A stretch of DNA of 64,000 nucleotides, taken from Bacteroides caccae (GTDB lineage Bacteria > Bacteroidota > Bacteroidia > Bacteroidales > Bacteroidaceae). Position 1 is the stretch's first letter. Each line of letters starts with the position of its first letter. Shown one piece after another: positions 19,421 through 27,897 of this stretch. The stretch covers positions 1,364,001 through 1,428,000 of the forward strand of contig NZ_CP022412.2 of the NCBI RefSeq assembly GCF_002222615.2, given 5' to 3'. The position numbers and the translations under genes were made by a program. The notes beneath the pieces were generated by a model. That model had not been told where the DNA came from. It did no database searches and was given only the letters and a program-made list of their open reading frames with translations.

Positions 19421-21058
19421 ATGAAATTGAAAAATATATGCCTAGGAATAGCTTGTATAGCGGTGGTGTCAGCTTGCAACGATAAGATGGATTATCATGA
19501 ATACACGTCATACGACAAGGATTATGTCTTTTCGGATTTTTCCCGTACGGCAGGATTTGTGAATAATATCTATAGTTATCTGGATTCCGACTTGCCAAGC
19601 TATCAGTCATTGGCTTCCGCTTGTGATGAAGCAGAAATGGCTGTTACTTATTCATCTGTTCTCGACTATACAAATGGTGCTTGGAGTGCATTGAACCCTA
19701 AGTCTCTGTGGGGGTATTATTCGGGTATTCGTGCCGCTAATTACTTTCTGGAAGAAAGTAAAGACCTTGATTTTTATGATTTACGCTATGCGCAGGATTA
19801 TGAGGCTCAGATGAACCGGTTTAATCGTTATCAGTATGAAGTTCGTCTGCTACGTGCGTATTACTATTTCTTGTTGGTGCGTGCGTATGGGGATGTGCCT
19901 TTTACGGTGAATGTGTTGACAGAGAAAGAAGCTAATTCTCTTTCACGTACTCCGGCGTCGGAAGTCTTTGATTTTATTATTAGTGAATGTGAGGAAGTGG
20001 CGCCTGAGTTGCCCGTTTCTTATTCCGCTTTGGATAATGATGCTGCGGGTGGTTCCAACCCGGAGGCCGGTCGTGTCACGCAGGGAACTGCTTTGGCATT
20101 AAAAGCCCGTGCCGCATTATATAGAGCAAGCAAACTGTTCAGTGGTGGTGAAGACCGGAATTTATGGCGTGAAGCTGCTGTGGCCAATAAAGCTGTTATT
20201 GATTATTGTACGGCTAACGGTATCCGGCTTGGAAAATATACGGATATTTGGGGTACGGATAATTATCAAGCTTCTGAAATGATTTTCGTTCGTCGTATTG
20301 GAGATACAAGTAGTCCGGAATATACAAATTTCCCGGTTGGTATGGAGAATGCCAGTTCCGGTAATTGCCCGACACAAACATTGGTGGATGCTTACGAATC
20401 TAAGGATAATGGAGATAAAGATCCGCGTTTCGGCATGACTATCGCATGTAATGGTGACAAATGGCCGAATACGAATCCGAATCCGTTGGAAACATTTATT
20501 GGCGGTAAGAATGGTCTGCCTCTTCCTTATGCAACACCGACCGGTTATTATTTGAAGAAGTATTTGGATGCGTCTACCGACATCAGTGCGGAGAGTGGCA
20601 GTGGAGGCAAACGGCATAACTGGGTTGTTTTCCGTTTGGGAGAATTTTATCTGAATTATGCAGAGGCAATCTACCGTTATTTGGGAGCGGCCGGTGCTAC
20701 GGACAACGAATTCAGGATGTCTGCTTGTGCCGCAATCAATAAGGTGCGTCAGCGTTCGGATGTGCAAATGCCGGATTTCCCGGATAATATTTCTAACACT
20801 GAATTTTGGGAACGATATAAAAAAGAAAGAATGGTAGAATTGGCTTTTGAACAACATCGTTTCTGGGATGTTCGCCGTTGGAAAGAAGGTGGCTTCACTA
20901 AAATCGGGCGTATGCAGATTACCCAAAAAGAGGATGGAAACTTCCTCTATGAGCGGACAAATAAATCATTGGTTTGGGATGATAAAATGTATTTCTTTCC
21001 GATTCCGGCTTCGGAAATGCGTAAGAATCCGAATCTGAGCCAGAATCCGGGTTGGTAA
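19421..21058 (+). CDS. SusD-like glycan-binding lipoprotein 2
   Basis: A 545-residue RagB/SusD lipoprotein with lipobox ending at Cys19 (VVSAC). SusD features include RYQYEVRLLRAYYYFLLVRAYG in the N-terminal TPR part, FRLGEFYLNYAEAIYRYLG, and KKERMVELAFEQHRFWDVRRW before the terminal NPGW. It pairs with the SusC immediately upstream. Having two complete SusC/D pairs in one operon is common for branched polysaccharides. Confidence 0.95.
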   Translation: MKLKNICLGIACIAVVSACNDKMDYHEYTSYDKDYVFSDFSRTAGFVNNIYSYLDSDLPSYQSLASACDEAEMAVTYSSVLDYTNGAWSALNPKSLWGYYSGIRAANYFLEESKDLDFYDLRYAQDYEAQMNRFNRYQYEVRLLRAYYYFLLVRAYGDVPFTVNVLTEKEANSLSRTPASEVFDFIISECEEVAPELPVSYSALDNDAAGGSNPEAGRVTQGTALALKARAALYRASKLFSGGEDRNLWREAAVANKAVIDYCTANGIRLGKYTDIWGTDNYQASEMIFVRRIGDTSSPEYTNFPVGMENASSGNCPTQTLVDAYESKDNGDKDPRFGMTIACNGDKWPNTNPNPLETFIGGKNGLPLPYATPTGYYLKKYLDASTDISAESGSGGKRHNWVVFRLGEFYLNYAEAIYRYLGAAGATDNEFRMSACAAINKVRQRSDVQMPDFPDNISNTEFWERYKKERMVELAFEQHRFWDVRRWKEGGFTKIGRMQITQKEDGNFLYERTNKSLVWDDKMYFFPIPASEMRKNPNLSQNPGW

Positions 21059-21086
21059 GTTTTATTAATGATAAAAGATAAAAGCT

Positions 21087-21980
21087 ATGAAGTTGAATGT
21101 TAAATATATGATTGCAGCCTTTGCGCTTTTAGGACTGGTTGGCTGTGATAAGAATTTTGAAGAATTTGAAACATCGGGGGGAGGAAGTCCCGCTGCCGTT
21201 GAACTTTCTACGGTCGTGTCGGAGGCTTTGCCGGGACAGATTAAACTGACTTGGAAAGCACCGGAAGGAGATTACGCTTATATGCAGATTCGCTATTATG
21301 ACCCTTTACAAAAGAAAAATATCTGTAAGATTGCTTCTAAAGGAACAACGGAAATGTTGATAGAAAATACTCGTGCTCGTTTCGGAGACTATACTTTTTA
21401 TTTGCAGACCTTTAATGCGGCTCATGAAGCAGGAGCGGTTCAGGAATTGAAAGCACGGTCGGGAGCGATGCCGGCATCGTATACGGAGAAATCCCGTACA
21501 CAGGTCAGTCTGATAGTAGACCAATTATCTTGTAATTATCCGGACGCGTCTGAAGGGTATTTTGACCGTTTGATAGATGGTAAAACGGCGGATCCCTCTT
21601 TTTTTCACACCAACTGGCATTCTCCGCAAGTTGACCTGCCGCATTATATACAGATCGATTTAAAGGAAGAACATGAAAATTTTGCATTCGAGTATTATAC
21701 GCGGGATACAGGTAACACGGACGGATTCCCTACTTCTGCGGAATTACAGATTAGTACGGATGGTGAACATTGGGAAACTGTTTCTACTTTGAGTGGATTG
21801 CCCACAACACGTCAGACAAAATACGCTTCTGATTTTGTAATGCCGGGTAAGAAGTTTAAATATTTCCGTTTCAATGTATTGACAAGTTCGTTGAACAAGA
21901 AATATTTTCATATAGGGGAGATTGCCTTTTTTGATGCGGATATTGAAAAGTATGACCCGGAAACAGTTCCTTTGGATTAA
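21087..21980 (+). CDS. Discoidin-like surface glycan-binding lipoprotein
   Basis: A 297-residue lipoprotein with lipobox ending at Cys20 (GLVGC). Residues about 40-125 look like a fibronectin III-like DUF4998-type domain (GQIKLTWKAPEGDYAYMQIRYY). Residues about 150-285 look like an F5/8 type C (discoidin/CBM32) domain: FDRLIDGK, HYIQIDLKE, TSAELQISTDGEHWETVS and KYFRFNV are classic strands. The position straight after SusD is where surface glycan-binding proteins are usually encoded. Binding to arabinogalactan is inferred from context only. Confidence 0.8.
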   Translation: MKLNVKYMIAAFALLGLVGCDKNFEEFETSGGGSPAAVELSTVVSEALPGQIKLTWKAPEGDYAYMQIRYYDPLQKKNICKIASKGTTEMLIENTRARFGDYTFYLQTFNAAHEAGAVQELKARSGAMPASYTEKSRTQVSLIVDQLSCNYPDASEGYFDRLIDGKTADPSFFHTNWHSPQVDLPHYIQIDLKEEHENFAFEYYTRDTGNTDGFPTSAELQISTDGEHWETVSTLSGLPTTRQTKYASDFVMPGKKFKYFRFNVLTSSLNKKYFHIGEIAFFDADIEKYDPETVPLD

Positions 21981-21986
21981 TTTAAA

Positions 21987-23534
21987 ATGAGACTTATGAT
22001 GAAAATGAATAAAATATGGATGGTCGCCTGTATGGCGGCCACCCTCATCGGTGGAGTATATGGCTGTGACGATGATAAAGATTTTAGTTATGAAGGTCAA
22101 CTAGATCTGAATTTGTTGAATCTGACGCAAGCCCGTGAAGTGTGGGATGGTGCGGAATGTAACGTGACTACGGATTTACGGCAAAGTGAGGATGAAACGC
22201 CTGTTAAAAACTTTACTTATAAGTTGAGCTTGTCTCTTTATCAAGGACGCACAGCCGGACAAGAAGCTAAAGTTAGCTTGGTTGTGAATAAAGATACATT
22301 GAATAAAGTGCTAGCTAAGGTGGCGGAAGGAGGCATTTATGCAAAATATGACGGTGCGGAATTACTTCCGGAGTCCTATTATCATTTATCTTCTCAGACA
22401 TTAACGCTACAAGCTGGTGAAACAAAATCGGATGCCGTATCAGTAACAGTCTATTCTAGTGAACTGGTTGCAGCTTGCCAGGAAGCGGAGAGGAATTTGT
22501 TGTATGTACTTCCGTTAGCGATTGAGGGCTCATCCTCTTATGGAATTAATTCTAAAACAAATACGTTGATGTTACTTTTCAATGTGACCTATGTAGAATC
22601 GGCTGAAGATGAAAAAGGACCGGAATATGTGCCTGATCCCAATGATGCACCGGAAACGACGGAAGAAGGACTGGTTTTGAAGTTTCATGATGAATTTAAT
22701 GGAACGGGAGAGCCGGACTGGAATGTATGGCGTTGGGAAGAAGGCTTCCAACGTAATCAGGAATTGCAATGGTATCAGAAAGAAAATGCTATTTGTAAAG
22801 ACGGGGCATTGATAATTACAGGAAAAGAGGAACGGGTAAAAAATACGAATTATGAAGCTGGAAGTAGCGACTGGAAAAAGAATCGTGAATATGCTGAGTA
22901 TACTTCGAGCTGCCTGATTACAAAAGATTATAGATTCCGGAAAGGACGAATGCTCGTCAGAGCCAAGATTCCTACGGCAATGGGAGCATGGCCGGCTATC
23001 TGGACGACTGGTGGAAGCACTGACAGTTGGTGCTGGGAATGGCCGCTGGGAGGCGAAATTGATTTGCTTGAATATTATCTGGTAAATGGAAAGCCGAGCG
23101 TACACGCCAATGTTTGTTGGGGATCGGACACCCGTTGGAACGGCAAATGGCAGTCTTATAACAGGCCGGTTGCTGAATTTATAGCGAAAGATAAAGATTG
23201 GGGGAAGAAGTATCATATTTGGCGTATGGACTGGTGCCTGGATGAGGACGAGAATACCTTGAGACTTTATTTGGATGACGAATTGATGAATGAAATTAAG
23301 GATTTGAAAGCGACTACAGGAAATGGATCTGGTGGACTGGATGATTGGTGGAGAGGATCATATCGTAATCCATATCTTGATGAAGGTAATAACGCGGGTA
23401 AAGAGAATGATGAAGGATTCGGACAATGTATCTGGTTGAATCTGGCTTTGGGATCCAATGGAGGTGAACCGGACTTGTCTAAGTTCCCGCTTGAATATCA
23501 TGTGGATTATGTTCGTGTTTATCAGTTTGAATAA
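21987..23534 (+). CDS. GH16 endo-glycanase lipoprotein with DUF1735-type N-terminal domain
   Basis: A 515-residue surface lipoprotein; the signal ends at the Cys in VYGCDDD (several Met codons at 21987-22005 could start it). Residues about 40-205 match the BT_3987/DUF1735 domain common in surface glycan-binding proteins of these loci. Residues about 225-515 are a GH16 jelly roll with the active-site run GEIDLLE: nucleophile Glu357, Asp359 and acid/base Glu362 (beta-bulge type ExDxxE, as in laminarinases and beta-1,3-galactanases). FHDEFNG and the final strand DYVRVYQ are also typical. In this context, next to GH43_24 enzymes, an endo-beta-1,3-galactanase acting at the cell surface is most likely; laminarinase is the alternative. 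The gene starts 6 bp after the preceding one. Confidence 0.9.
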   Translation: MRLMMKMNKIWMVACMAATLIGGVYGCDDDKDFSYEGQLDLNLLNLTQAREVWDGAECNVTTDLRQSEDETPVKNFTYKLSLSLYQGRTAGQEAKVSLVVNKDTLNKVLAKVAEGGIYAKYDGAELLPESYYHLSSQTLTLQAGETKSDAVSVTVYSSELVAACQEAERNLLYVLPLAIEGSSSYGINSKTNTLMLLFNVTYVESAEDEKGPEYVPDPNDAPETTEEGLVLKFHDEFNGTGEPDWNVWRWEEGFQRNQELQWYQKENAICKDGALIITGKEERVKNTNYEAGSSDWKKNREYAEYTSSCLITKDYRFRKGRMLVRAKIPTAMGAWPAIWTTGGSTDSWCWEWPLGGEIDLLEYYLVNGKPSVHANVCWGSDTRWNGKWQSYNRPVAEFIAKDKDWGKKYHIWRMDWCLDEDENTLRLYLDDELMNEIKDLKATTGNGSGGLDDWWRGSYRNPYLDEGNNAGKENDEGFGQCIWLNLALGSNGGEPDLSKFPLEYHVDYVRVYQFE

Positions 23535-23550
23535 ACGATAGGATTAAGCA

Positions 23551-25458
23551 ATGGTATATTTGAAAAATTATTCAGTTATATTGCTGTTACTGATGACCTT
23601 GCCTTTGCTCGCAACTGCGCGGAATGACGATTGGAGGCTGGTCTGGAGCGATGAGTTTAATACGGAGGGGAGATTATCCCCTTCCGTATGGAACTATGAA
23701 CAGGGTTATGTCCGCAATGAGGAGGCTCAATGGTATCAGCCGGACAATGCAGTTTGTAAAGGAGGCTTCCTTGTCATCGAAGCTCGGAAAGAGCGGAATC
23801 GTCAGAATCCTCTTTACATACCCGGTAGTAACGATTGGCGTAAAGAACGGGAATTTATAGAATATACTTCTTCATCGGTGACGACTGCCGGAAAGAAGGA
23901 GTTTCTCTATGGGCGTTTTGAAGTACGTGCCCGCATACCGGTGGCGAAAGGTGCATGGCCGGCTATCTGGACATTGGGTAGTAATATGGAGTGGCCTTCA
24001 TGTGGAGAGATAGATATTATGGAATATTACCAAATCAAAGGAGTTCCTCATATTTTGGCAAATGCTGCGTGGGGCACGGACAAGCAATGGGGGGCTAAAT
24101 GGAATAGTAAGGCCACACCCTATATCCATTTTACGGAGAAAGATCCGGAATGGGCTTCCAAATTTCACATTTGGCGGATGGATTGGGATGAAGAAGTTAT
24201 CAAACTCTATTTGGATGATGAACTGTTGAATGAGATTCCTTTAAAGGATACTGTAAACGGAAGTATCGGCAAGAGGACGAATCCTTTTACGAAACCGCAA
24301 TATCTTTTGTTGAATTTGGCTATTGGTGGTATCAATGGTGGTCCGATTGATGAGAGTGCTTTGCCGATGAAGTATGAAATAGATTATGTGCGGGTTTATC
24401 AGAAAGAGAAAAAAATTGTTTCTGGTAAGGTTTGGAGAGATACGGAGGGAAATGTGATTAATGCTCATGGTGGAGGCGTTTTGTATCATGAAGGAAAATA
24501 TTATTGGTTCGGTGAACATCGCCCCGAATCGGGCTTTGTGACCGAAAAAGGGATCAATTGTTATTCATCTACTGATTTGTTGAACTGGAACTATGAAGGA
24601 GTGGTGTTACCCATATCTGAAGCAAAAGGAAGTGATATTGAAAAAGGGTGCATCATGGAACGCCCGAAAGTTATTTATAATAAGCAGACCGGAAAATTCG
24701 TAATGTGGTTTCATCTGGAATTGAAAGGCCGGGGGTATGGACCGGCCCGTGCTGCCGTCGCTGTCAGTGACTCACCAACTGGACCTTATTGTTTTATTCG
24801 TTCGGCTCGTGTAAATTCGAGTATCTATCCATTGAATATGACGAAGAAAGAGAAACGGATCAAATGGAATCTTTCAGAATATGAAAAATGGTGGACTCCG
24901 GAATGGTATGATGCAGTTGAAAAGGGAATGTTTGTGAAAAGAGATTTGGAAGGAGGACAAATGTCCCGTGATATGACTTTGTTTGTGGATGATGATGGAA
25001 AAGCTTATCATATTTATTCTTCGGAAGACAATCTGACATTGCAGATTGCAGAATTGTCTGATGATTATCTTAGTCATACAGGCAAGTATATACGTATTTT
25101 TCCAGGTGGACATAATGAAGCTCCTGCTATTTTTAAAAAAGACGGAATCTACTGGATGATAACTTCCGGCTGTACGGGTTGGGAACCTAATAAAGCTCGT
25201 TTGTTGACTGCTACTTCGATTTTAGGGGAATGGAAACAACTACCAAATCCTTGTGTCGGAGAGAATGCGGATAAAACTTTCGGAGGGCAGAGCACGTATG
25301 TGCTCCCTTTGCAAGGGACTGAAAAACAATTTATTTTTATGGCAGATAGTTGGAGGCCGGAAAGTTTGGCTGACTCTCGTTACATTTGGCTACCTGTCCG
25401 GTTTGATGAGAAAGGAATACCTTTTATAGAATGGGTGGATAGGTGGAAACCTGATTAA
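23551..25458 (+). CDS. GH16-GH43_24 fusion: putative endo/exo beta-1,3-galactanase
   Basis: A 635-residue secreted protein with two catalytic domains. After a signal peptide (about 1-23), residues 28-285 are GH16 with Glu153, Asp155 and Glu158 in GEIDIME. Residues 289-635 are a complete GH43_24 domain: NAHGGGVLYHEGKYYWFGEH, Glu370 in ERPKV, SRDMTLFVDDDG, acid Glu523 in EAPAIF, TGWEPN and Gln580 in GGQSTYV. GH43_24 enzymes are exo-beta-1,3-galactanases that lack the usual Asp base; a Gln has been proposed to serve instead in the fungal enzyme. A polypeptide holding both an endo- and an exo-acting domain for one backbone would process galactan in one place. The second domain closely resembles the separate enzyme encoded at 26866. 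Confidence 0.92.
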   Translation: MVYLKNYSVILLLLMTLPLLATARNDDWRLVWSDEFNTEGRLSPSVWNYEQGYVRNEEAQWYQPDNAVCKGGFLVIEARKERNRQNPLYIPGSNDWRKEREFIEYTSSSVTTAGKKEFLYGRFEVRARIPVAKGAWPAIWTLGSNMEWPSCGEIDIMEYYQIKGVPHILANAAWGTDKQWGAKWNSKATPYIHFTEKDPEWASKFHIWRMDWDEEVIKLYLDDELLNEIPLKDTVNGSIGKRTNPFTKPQYLLLNLAIGGINGGPIDESALPMKYEIDYVRVYQKEKKIVSGKVWRDTEGNVINAHGGGVLYHEGKYYWFGEHRPESGFVTEKGINCYSSTDLLNWNYEGVVLPISEAKGSDIEKGCIMERPKVIYNKQTGKFVMWFHLELKGRGYGPARAAVAVSDSPTGPYCFIRSARVNSSIYPLNMTKKEKRIKWNLSEYEKWWTPEWYDAVEKGMFVKRDLEGGQMSRDMTLFVDDDGKAYHIYSSEDNLTLQIAELSDDYLSHTGKYIRIFPGGHNEAPAIFKKDGIYWMITSGCTGWEPNKARLLTATSILGEWKQLPNPCVGENADKTFGGQSTYVLPLQGTEKQFIFMADSWRPESLADSRYIWLPVRFDEKGIPFIEWVDRWKPD

Positions 25459-25530
25459 ACTCGCATATATTACAGCTTTTGTATGAAAAATGGTTGTTTT
25501 GTATCCCTTTTTTGATATAAAATTGAACCT

Positions 25531-25544
25531 TACTCTTATGAGTA
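25531..25544. promoter_or_regulatory. Palindrome TACTC-TTAT-GAGTA next to a -7 box
   Basis: A perfect 5-bp inverted repeat ending 5 bp before the TATCTTTG box at 25550-25557. Its position would suit an operator; no regulator is known to bind it. Confidence 0.35.
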
Positions 25545-25549
25545 TAAAG

Positions 25550-25557
25550 TATCTTTG
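25550..25557 (+). promoter_or_regulatory. Bacteroides -7 box (TATCTTTG) inside the locus
   Basis: TATCTTTG lies 24 bp before the ATG at 25582, in a 123-bp gap in an otherwise tightly packed operon. It suggests a second transcript covering DUF2264, GH43_24, BNR_4 and GH105. Confidence 0.6.
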
Positions 25558-25581
25558 CGTACGAAAATCCTAAATAATATC

Positions 25582-26838
25582 ATGAGATTGAATAAACATT
25601 GTACATTACTATTGCTGATCGCAATCTTGCTGATTCCGTCACAGGACTTATTGGCAAAAAAGAAGAAACAAGTAAAGGAACCGACTGACCGTGAATTATG
25701 GGCGGGGGTGTTGTACCGAATGGCTGCTCCGGTACTTAGTAATCTGAGTGAAGGGAAGCTGCAACAGAATATGCTGGTAGAAGTCAGTCCTACATGGGAT
25801 GGGCGAAACAAGAAAGTAACCTATATGGAGTGCTTTGGTCGATTAATGGCTGGGTTAGCTCCTTGGATTTCTTTGCCGGACGATGATACGGCAGAAAGCA
25901 TTCAACGAAAACAATTGCGTGAATGGGCTTTGAAAAGTTACGTACAGGCTGTTGACCCCGAAAGTCCCGATTATCTTTTGTGGAGAAAAGAAGGGCAAAC
26001 GTTGGTTGACGCAGCCTATATTGCAGAGAGTTTTATAAGAGGCTATGATGCTTTATGGATTCCTTTAGATAGTGTTACGAAACAACGTTATATAGCTGAG
26101 TTTACACAACTTCGCCGAGTAGATCCGCCTTACACAAATTGGTTGTTGTTTTCTGCTACGGTCGAAGCATTCTTGCGTAAAGCAGGCGCTCCAAGTGATA
26201 CTTACCGCATAGTTTCCGCTTTGCGTAAAGTAGAAGAGTGGTACGTAGGCGATGGTTGGTACTCCGATGGTCCGGGTTTTGCTTTTGACTATTATAATAG
26301 TTTTGTTTTGCATCCGATGTATATAGAACCTTTGGAAATCATGACAAATGCTGGTAAAAGTAAGATTTGGAACGCACCGGATTGTGACTATAACCGTGCA
26401 AAGAAACGGATGCAGCGTTTCGGAATGATTTTGGAACGGTTTATCTCTCCGGAAGGGGCGCTTCCGGTTTTCGGTCGCTCTATCACTTATCGTACAGGAA
26501 CTTTGCAGCCTTTAGCTTTATTGGCATGGAGAGGATGGCTGCCCAAGGAATTACCGGATGGACAAGTTCGTGCAGCTATGACGGCAGTTATTAAAAGAAT
26601 GTTTGGTGATGACCGTAACTTCAATGAAAAGGGATTTTTAACTTTAGGATTCAATGGCAAGCAGCCGAATATTTCCGACTGGTATACGAACAATGGCAGT
26701 CTATATATGGCATCACTTGCTTTCCTGCCGCTCGGACTTCCCGCCGACCATACATTCTGGACATCTCCTGCTGAAGATTGGACCAGTAAAAAGGCTTGGG
26801 AAGGAAAGGACTTTCCGAAAGATCATGCTTTTCATTAA
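25582..26838 (+). CDS. DUF2264 family protein, secreted
   Basis: A 418-residue protein with signal peptide (about 1-25). The ATG at 25582 is used because the in-frame TTG at 25555 overlaps the promoter box. The sequence matches the DUF2264 family: ELWAGVLYRMAAPVLSNLSEGKL near the start, CFGRLMAGLAPWI, a central GWYSDGPGFAFDYYNSFVLHPMY segment and DWYTNNGSLYMAS near the end. The family has an (alpha/alpha)-barrel-like look and is often found in loci for uronate-containing or rhamnose-containing glycans, but I know of no settled activity. Its place ahead of GH43_24, BNR_4 and GH105 genes suggests action on arabinogalactan fragments. Function is not claimed. Confidence 0.82.
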   Translation: MRLNKHCTLLLLIAILLIPSQDLLAKKKKQVKEPTDRELWAGVLYRMAAPVLSNLSEGKLQQNMLVEVSPTWDGRNKKVTYMECFGRLMAGLAPWISLPDDDTAESIQRKQLREWALKSYVQAVDPESPDYLLWRKEGQTLVDAAYIAESFIRGYDALWIPLDSVTKQRYIAEFTQLRRVDPPYTNWLLFSATVEAFLRKAGAPSDTYRIVSALRKVEEWYVGDGWYSDGPGFAFDYYNSFVLHPMYIEPLEIMTNAGKSKIWNAPDCDYNRAKKRMQRFGMILERFISPEGALPVFGRSITYRTGTLQPLALLAWRGWLPKELPDGQVRAAMTAVIKRMFGDDRNFNEKGFLTLGFNGKQPNISDWYTNNGSLYMASLAFLPLGLPADHTFWTSPAEDWTSKKAWEGKDFPKDHAFH

Positions 26839-26865
26839 AATAAACTAACTAACAGAGATTGATAT

Positions 26866-27888
26866 ATGGCTAAACTATTATTACTATTTGTAATTTGCGT
26901 AGGCTTATTACCTGTGGCGGTACAGGCTCAGGAGAATACGGAGTTTATTCCCGGCGAAGTATGGAAAGATACGGATGGAAATCCGATCAATGCTCATGGT
27001 GGCGGGCTTCTTTATCACAATGGCACTTACTATTGGTATGGTGAATATAAGAAAGGAAAAACCGTTCTGCCCGAATGGGCTACGTGGGAATGTTATCGTA
27101 CGGATGTGACTGGAGTAGGTTGCTACTCTTCCAAGGACTTACTGAACTGGAAATTTGAAGGTATTGTGCTTCCGGCTGTTAAAAATGACCCGGATCACGA
27201 TCTGCATCCGTCCAAAGTCTTGGAACGCCCAAAAGTGGTTTATAATAAAAAGACAGGTAAATTTGTGATGTGGGCACATGTGGAAAGTGCCGATTACAGC
27301 AAGGCTTGTGCCGGAGTTGCTGTTTCCGATTCTCCTGTCGGGCCATTTATTTATCAGGGAAGTTTCCGCCCTAACAATGCGATGAGTCGCGACCAGACCG
27401 TTTTTGTGGATGATGATGGCCGTGCTTATCAATTCTACTCTTCGGAGAACAATGCTACAATGTATATCAGCTTGCTGACTGACGACTATCTGAAACCGAG
27501 CGGACGTTTTACACGTAATTTTGTGAAAGAATCCCGTGAAGCTCCTGCTGTCTTTAAATATGATGGTAAATACTATATGTTGAGTTCCGGTTGTACAGGC
27601 TGGGATCCGAATGTAGCGGAGATTGCGGTTGCGGATTCTATCATGGGTACGTGGAAAACAATCGGTAATCCTTGCACGGGGCCGGATGCGGACAAGACAT
27701 TCTATGCACAAAGCACATACGTTCAGCCTGTTATTGGCAAGAAGGATGCATACATCGCTATGTTTGACCGTTGGAAAAAGAAAGATTTGGAGGATTCTCG
27801 CTATGTCTGGTTGCCTGTATTGATAAAAGACGGGAAAATTACAATTCCCTGGCATGAGAAATGGGACTTTTCTATTTTTGATAAATAA
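26866..27888 (+). CDS. GH43_24 exo-beta-1,3-galactanase
   Basis: A 340-residue secreted single-domain enzyme (signal peptide ending near VQAQ, residue 22). It has all markers of the exo-beta-1,3-galactanase subfamily: INAHGGGLLYHNGTYYWYGEY, Glu120 in LERPKV, SRDQTVFVDDDG, acid Glu225 in REAPAVF, SGCTGWDPN and Gln282 in AQSTYV. As in the subfamily generally, the Asp expected as base in the first blade is absent. It would remove galactose from the non-reducing end of beta-1,3-galactan, skipping beta-1,6 side chains. It is a near relative of the second domain of the fusion protein encoded upstream. Confidence 0.92.
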   Translation: MAKLLLLFVICVGLLPVAVQAQENTEFIPGEVWKDTDGNPINAHGGGLLYHNGTYYWYGEYKKGKTVLPEWATWECYRTDVTGVGCYSSKDLLNWKFEGIVLPAVKNDPDHDLHPSKVLERPKVVYNKKTGKFVMWAHVESADYSKACAGVAVSDSPVGPFIYQGSFRPNNAMSRDQTVFVDDDGRAYQFYSSENNATMYISLLTDDYLKPSGRFTRNFVKESREAPAVFKYDGKYYMLSSGCTGWDPNVAEIAVADSIMGTWKTIGNPCTGPDADKTFYAQSTYVQPVIGKKDAYIAMFDRWKKKDLEDSRYVWLPVLIKDGKITIPWHEKWDFSIFDK

Positions 27889-27897
27889 AAAAGAAGA

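Noticed and set aside
20162..20926. 254-codon frame on the minus strand
   Set aside because: Fully antisense to the second SusD gene; the sense protein is clearly real.
22572..23216. 214-codon frame on the minus strand
   Set aside because: Antisense to the GH16 domain of the lipoprotein gene.
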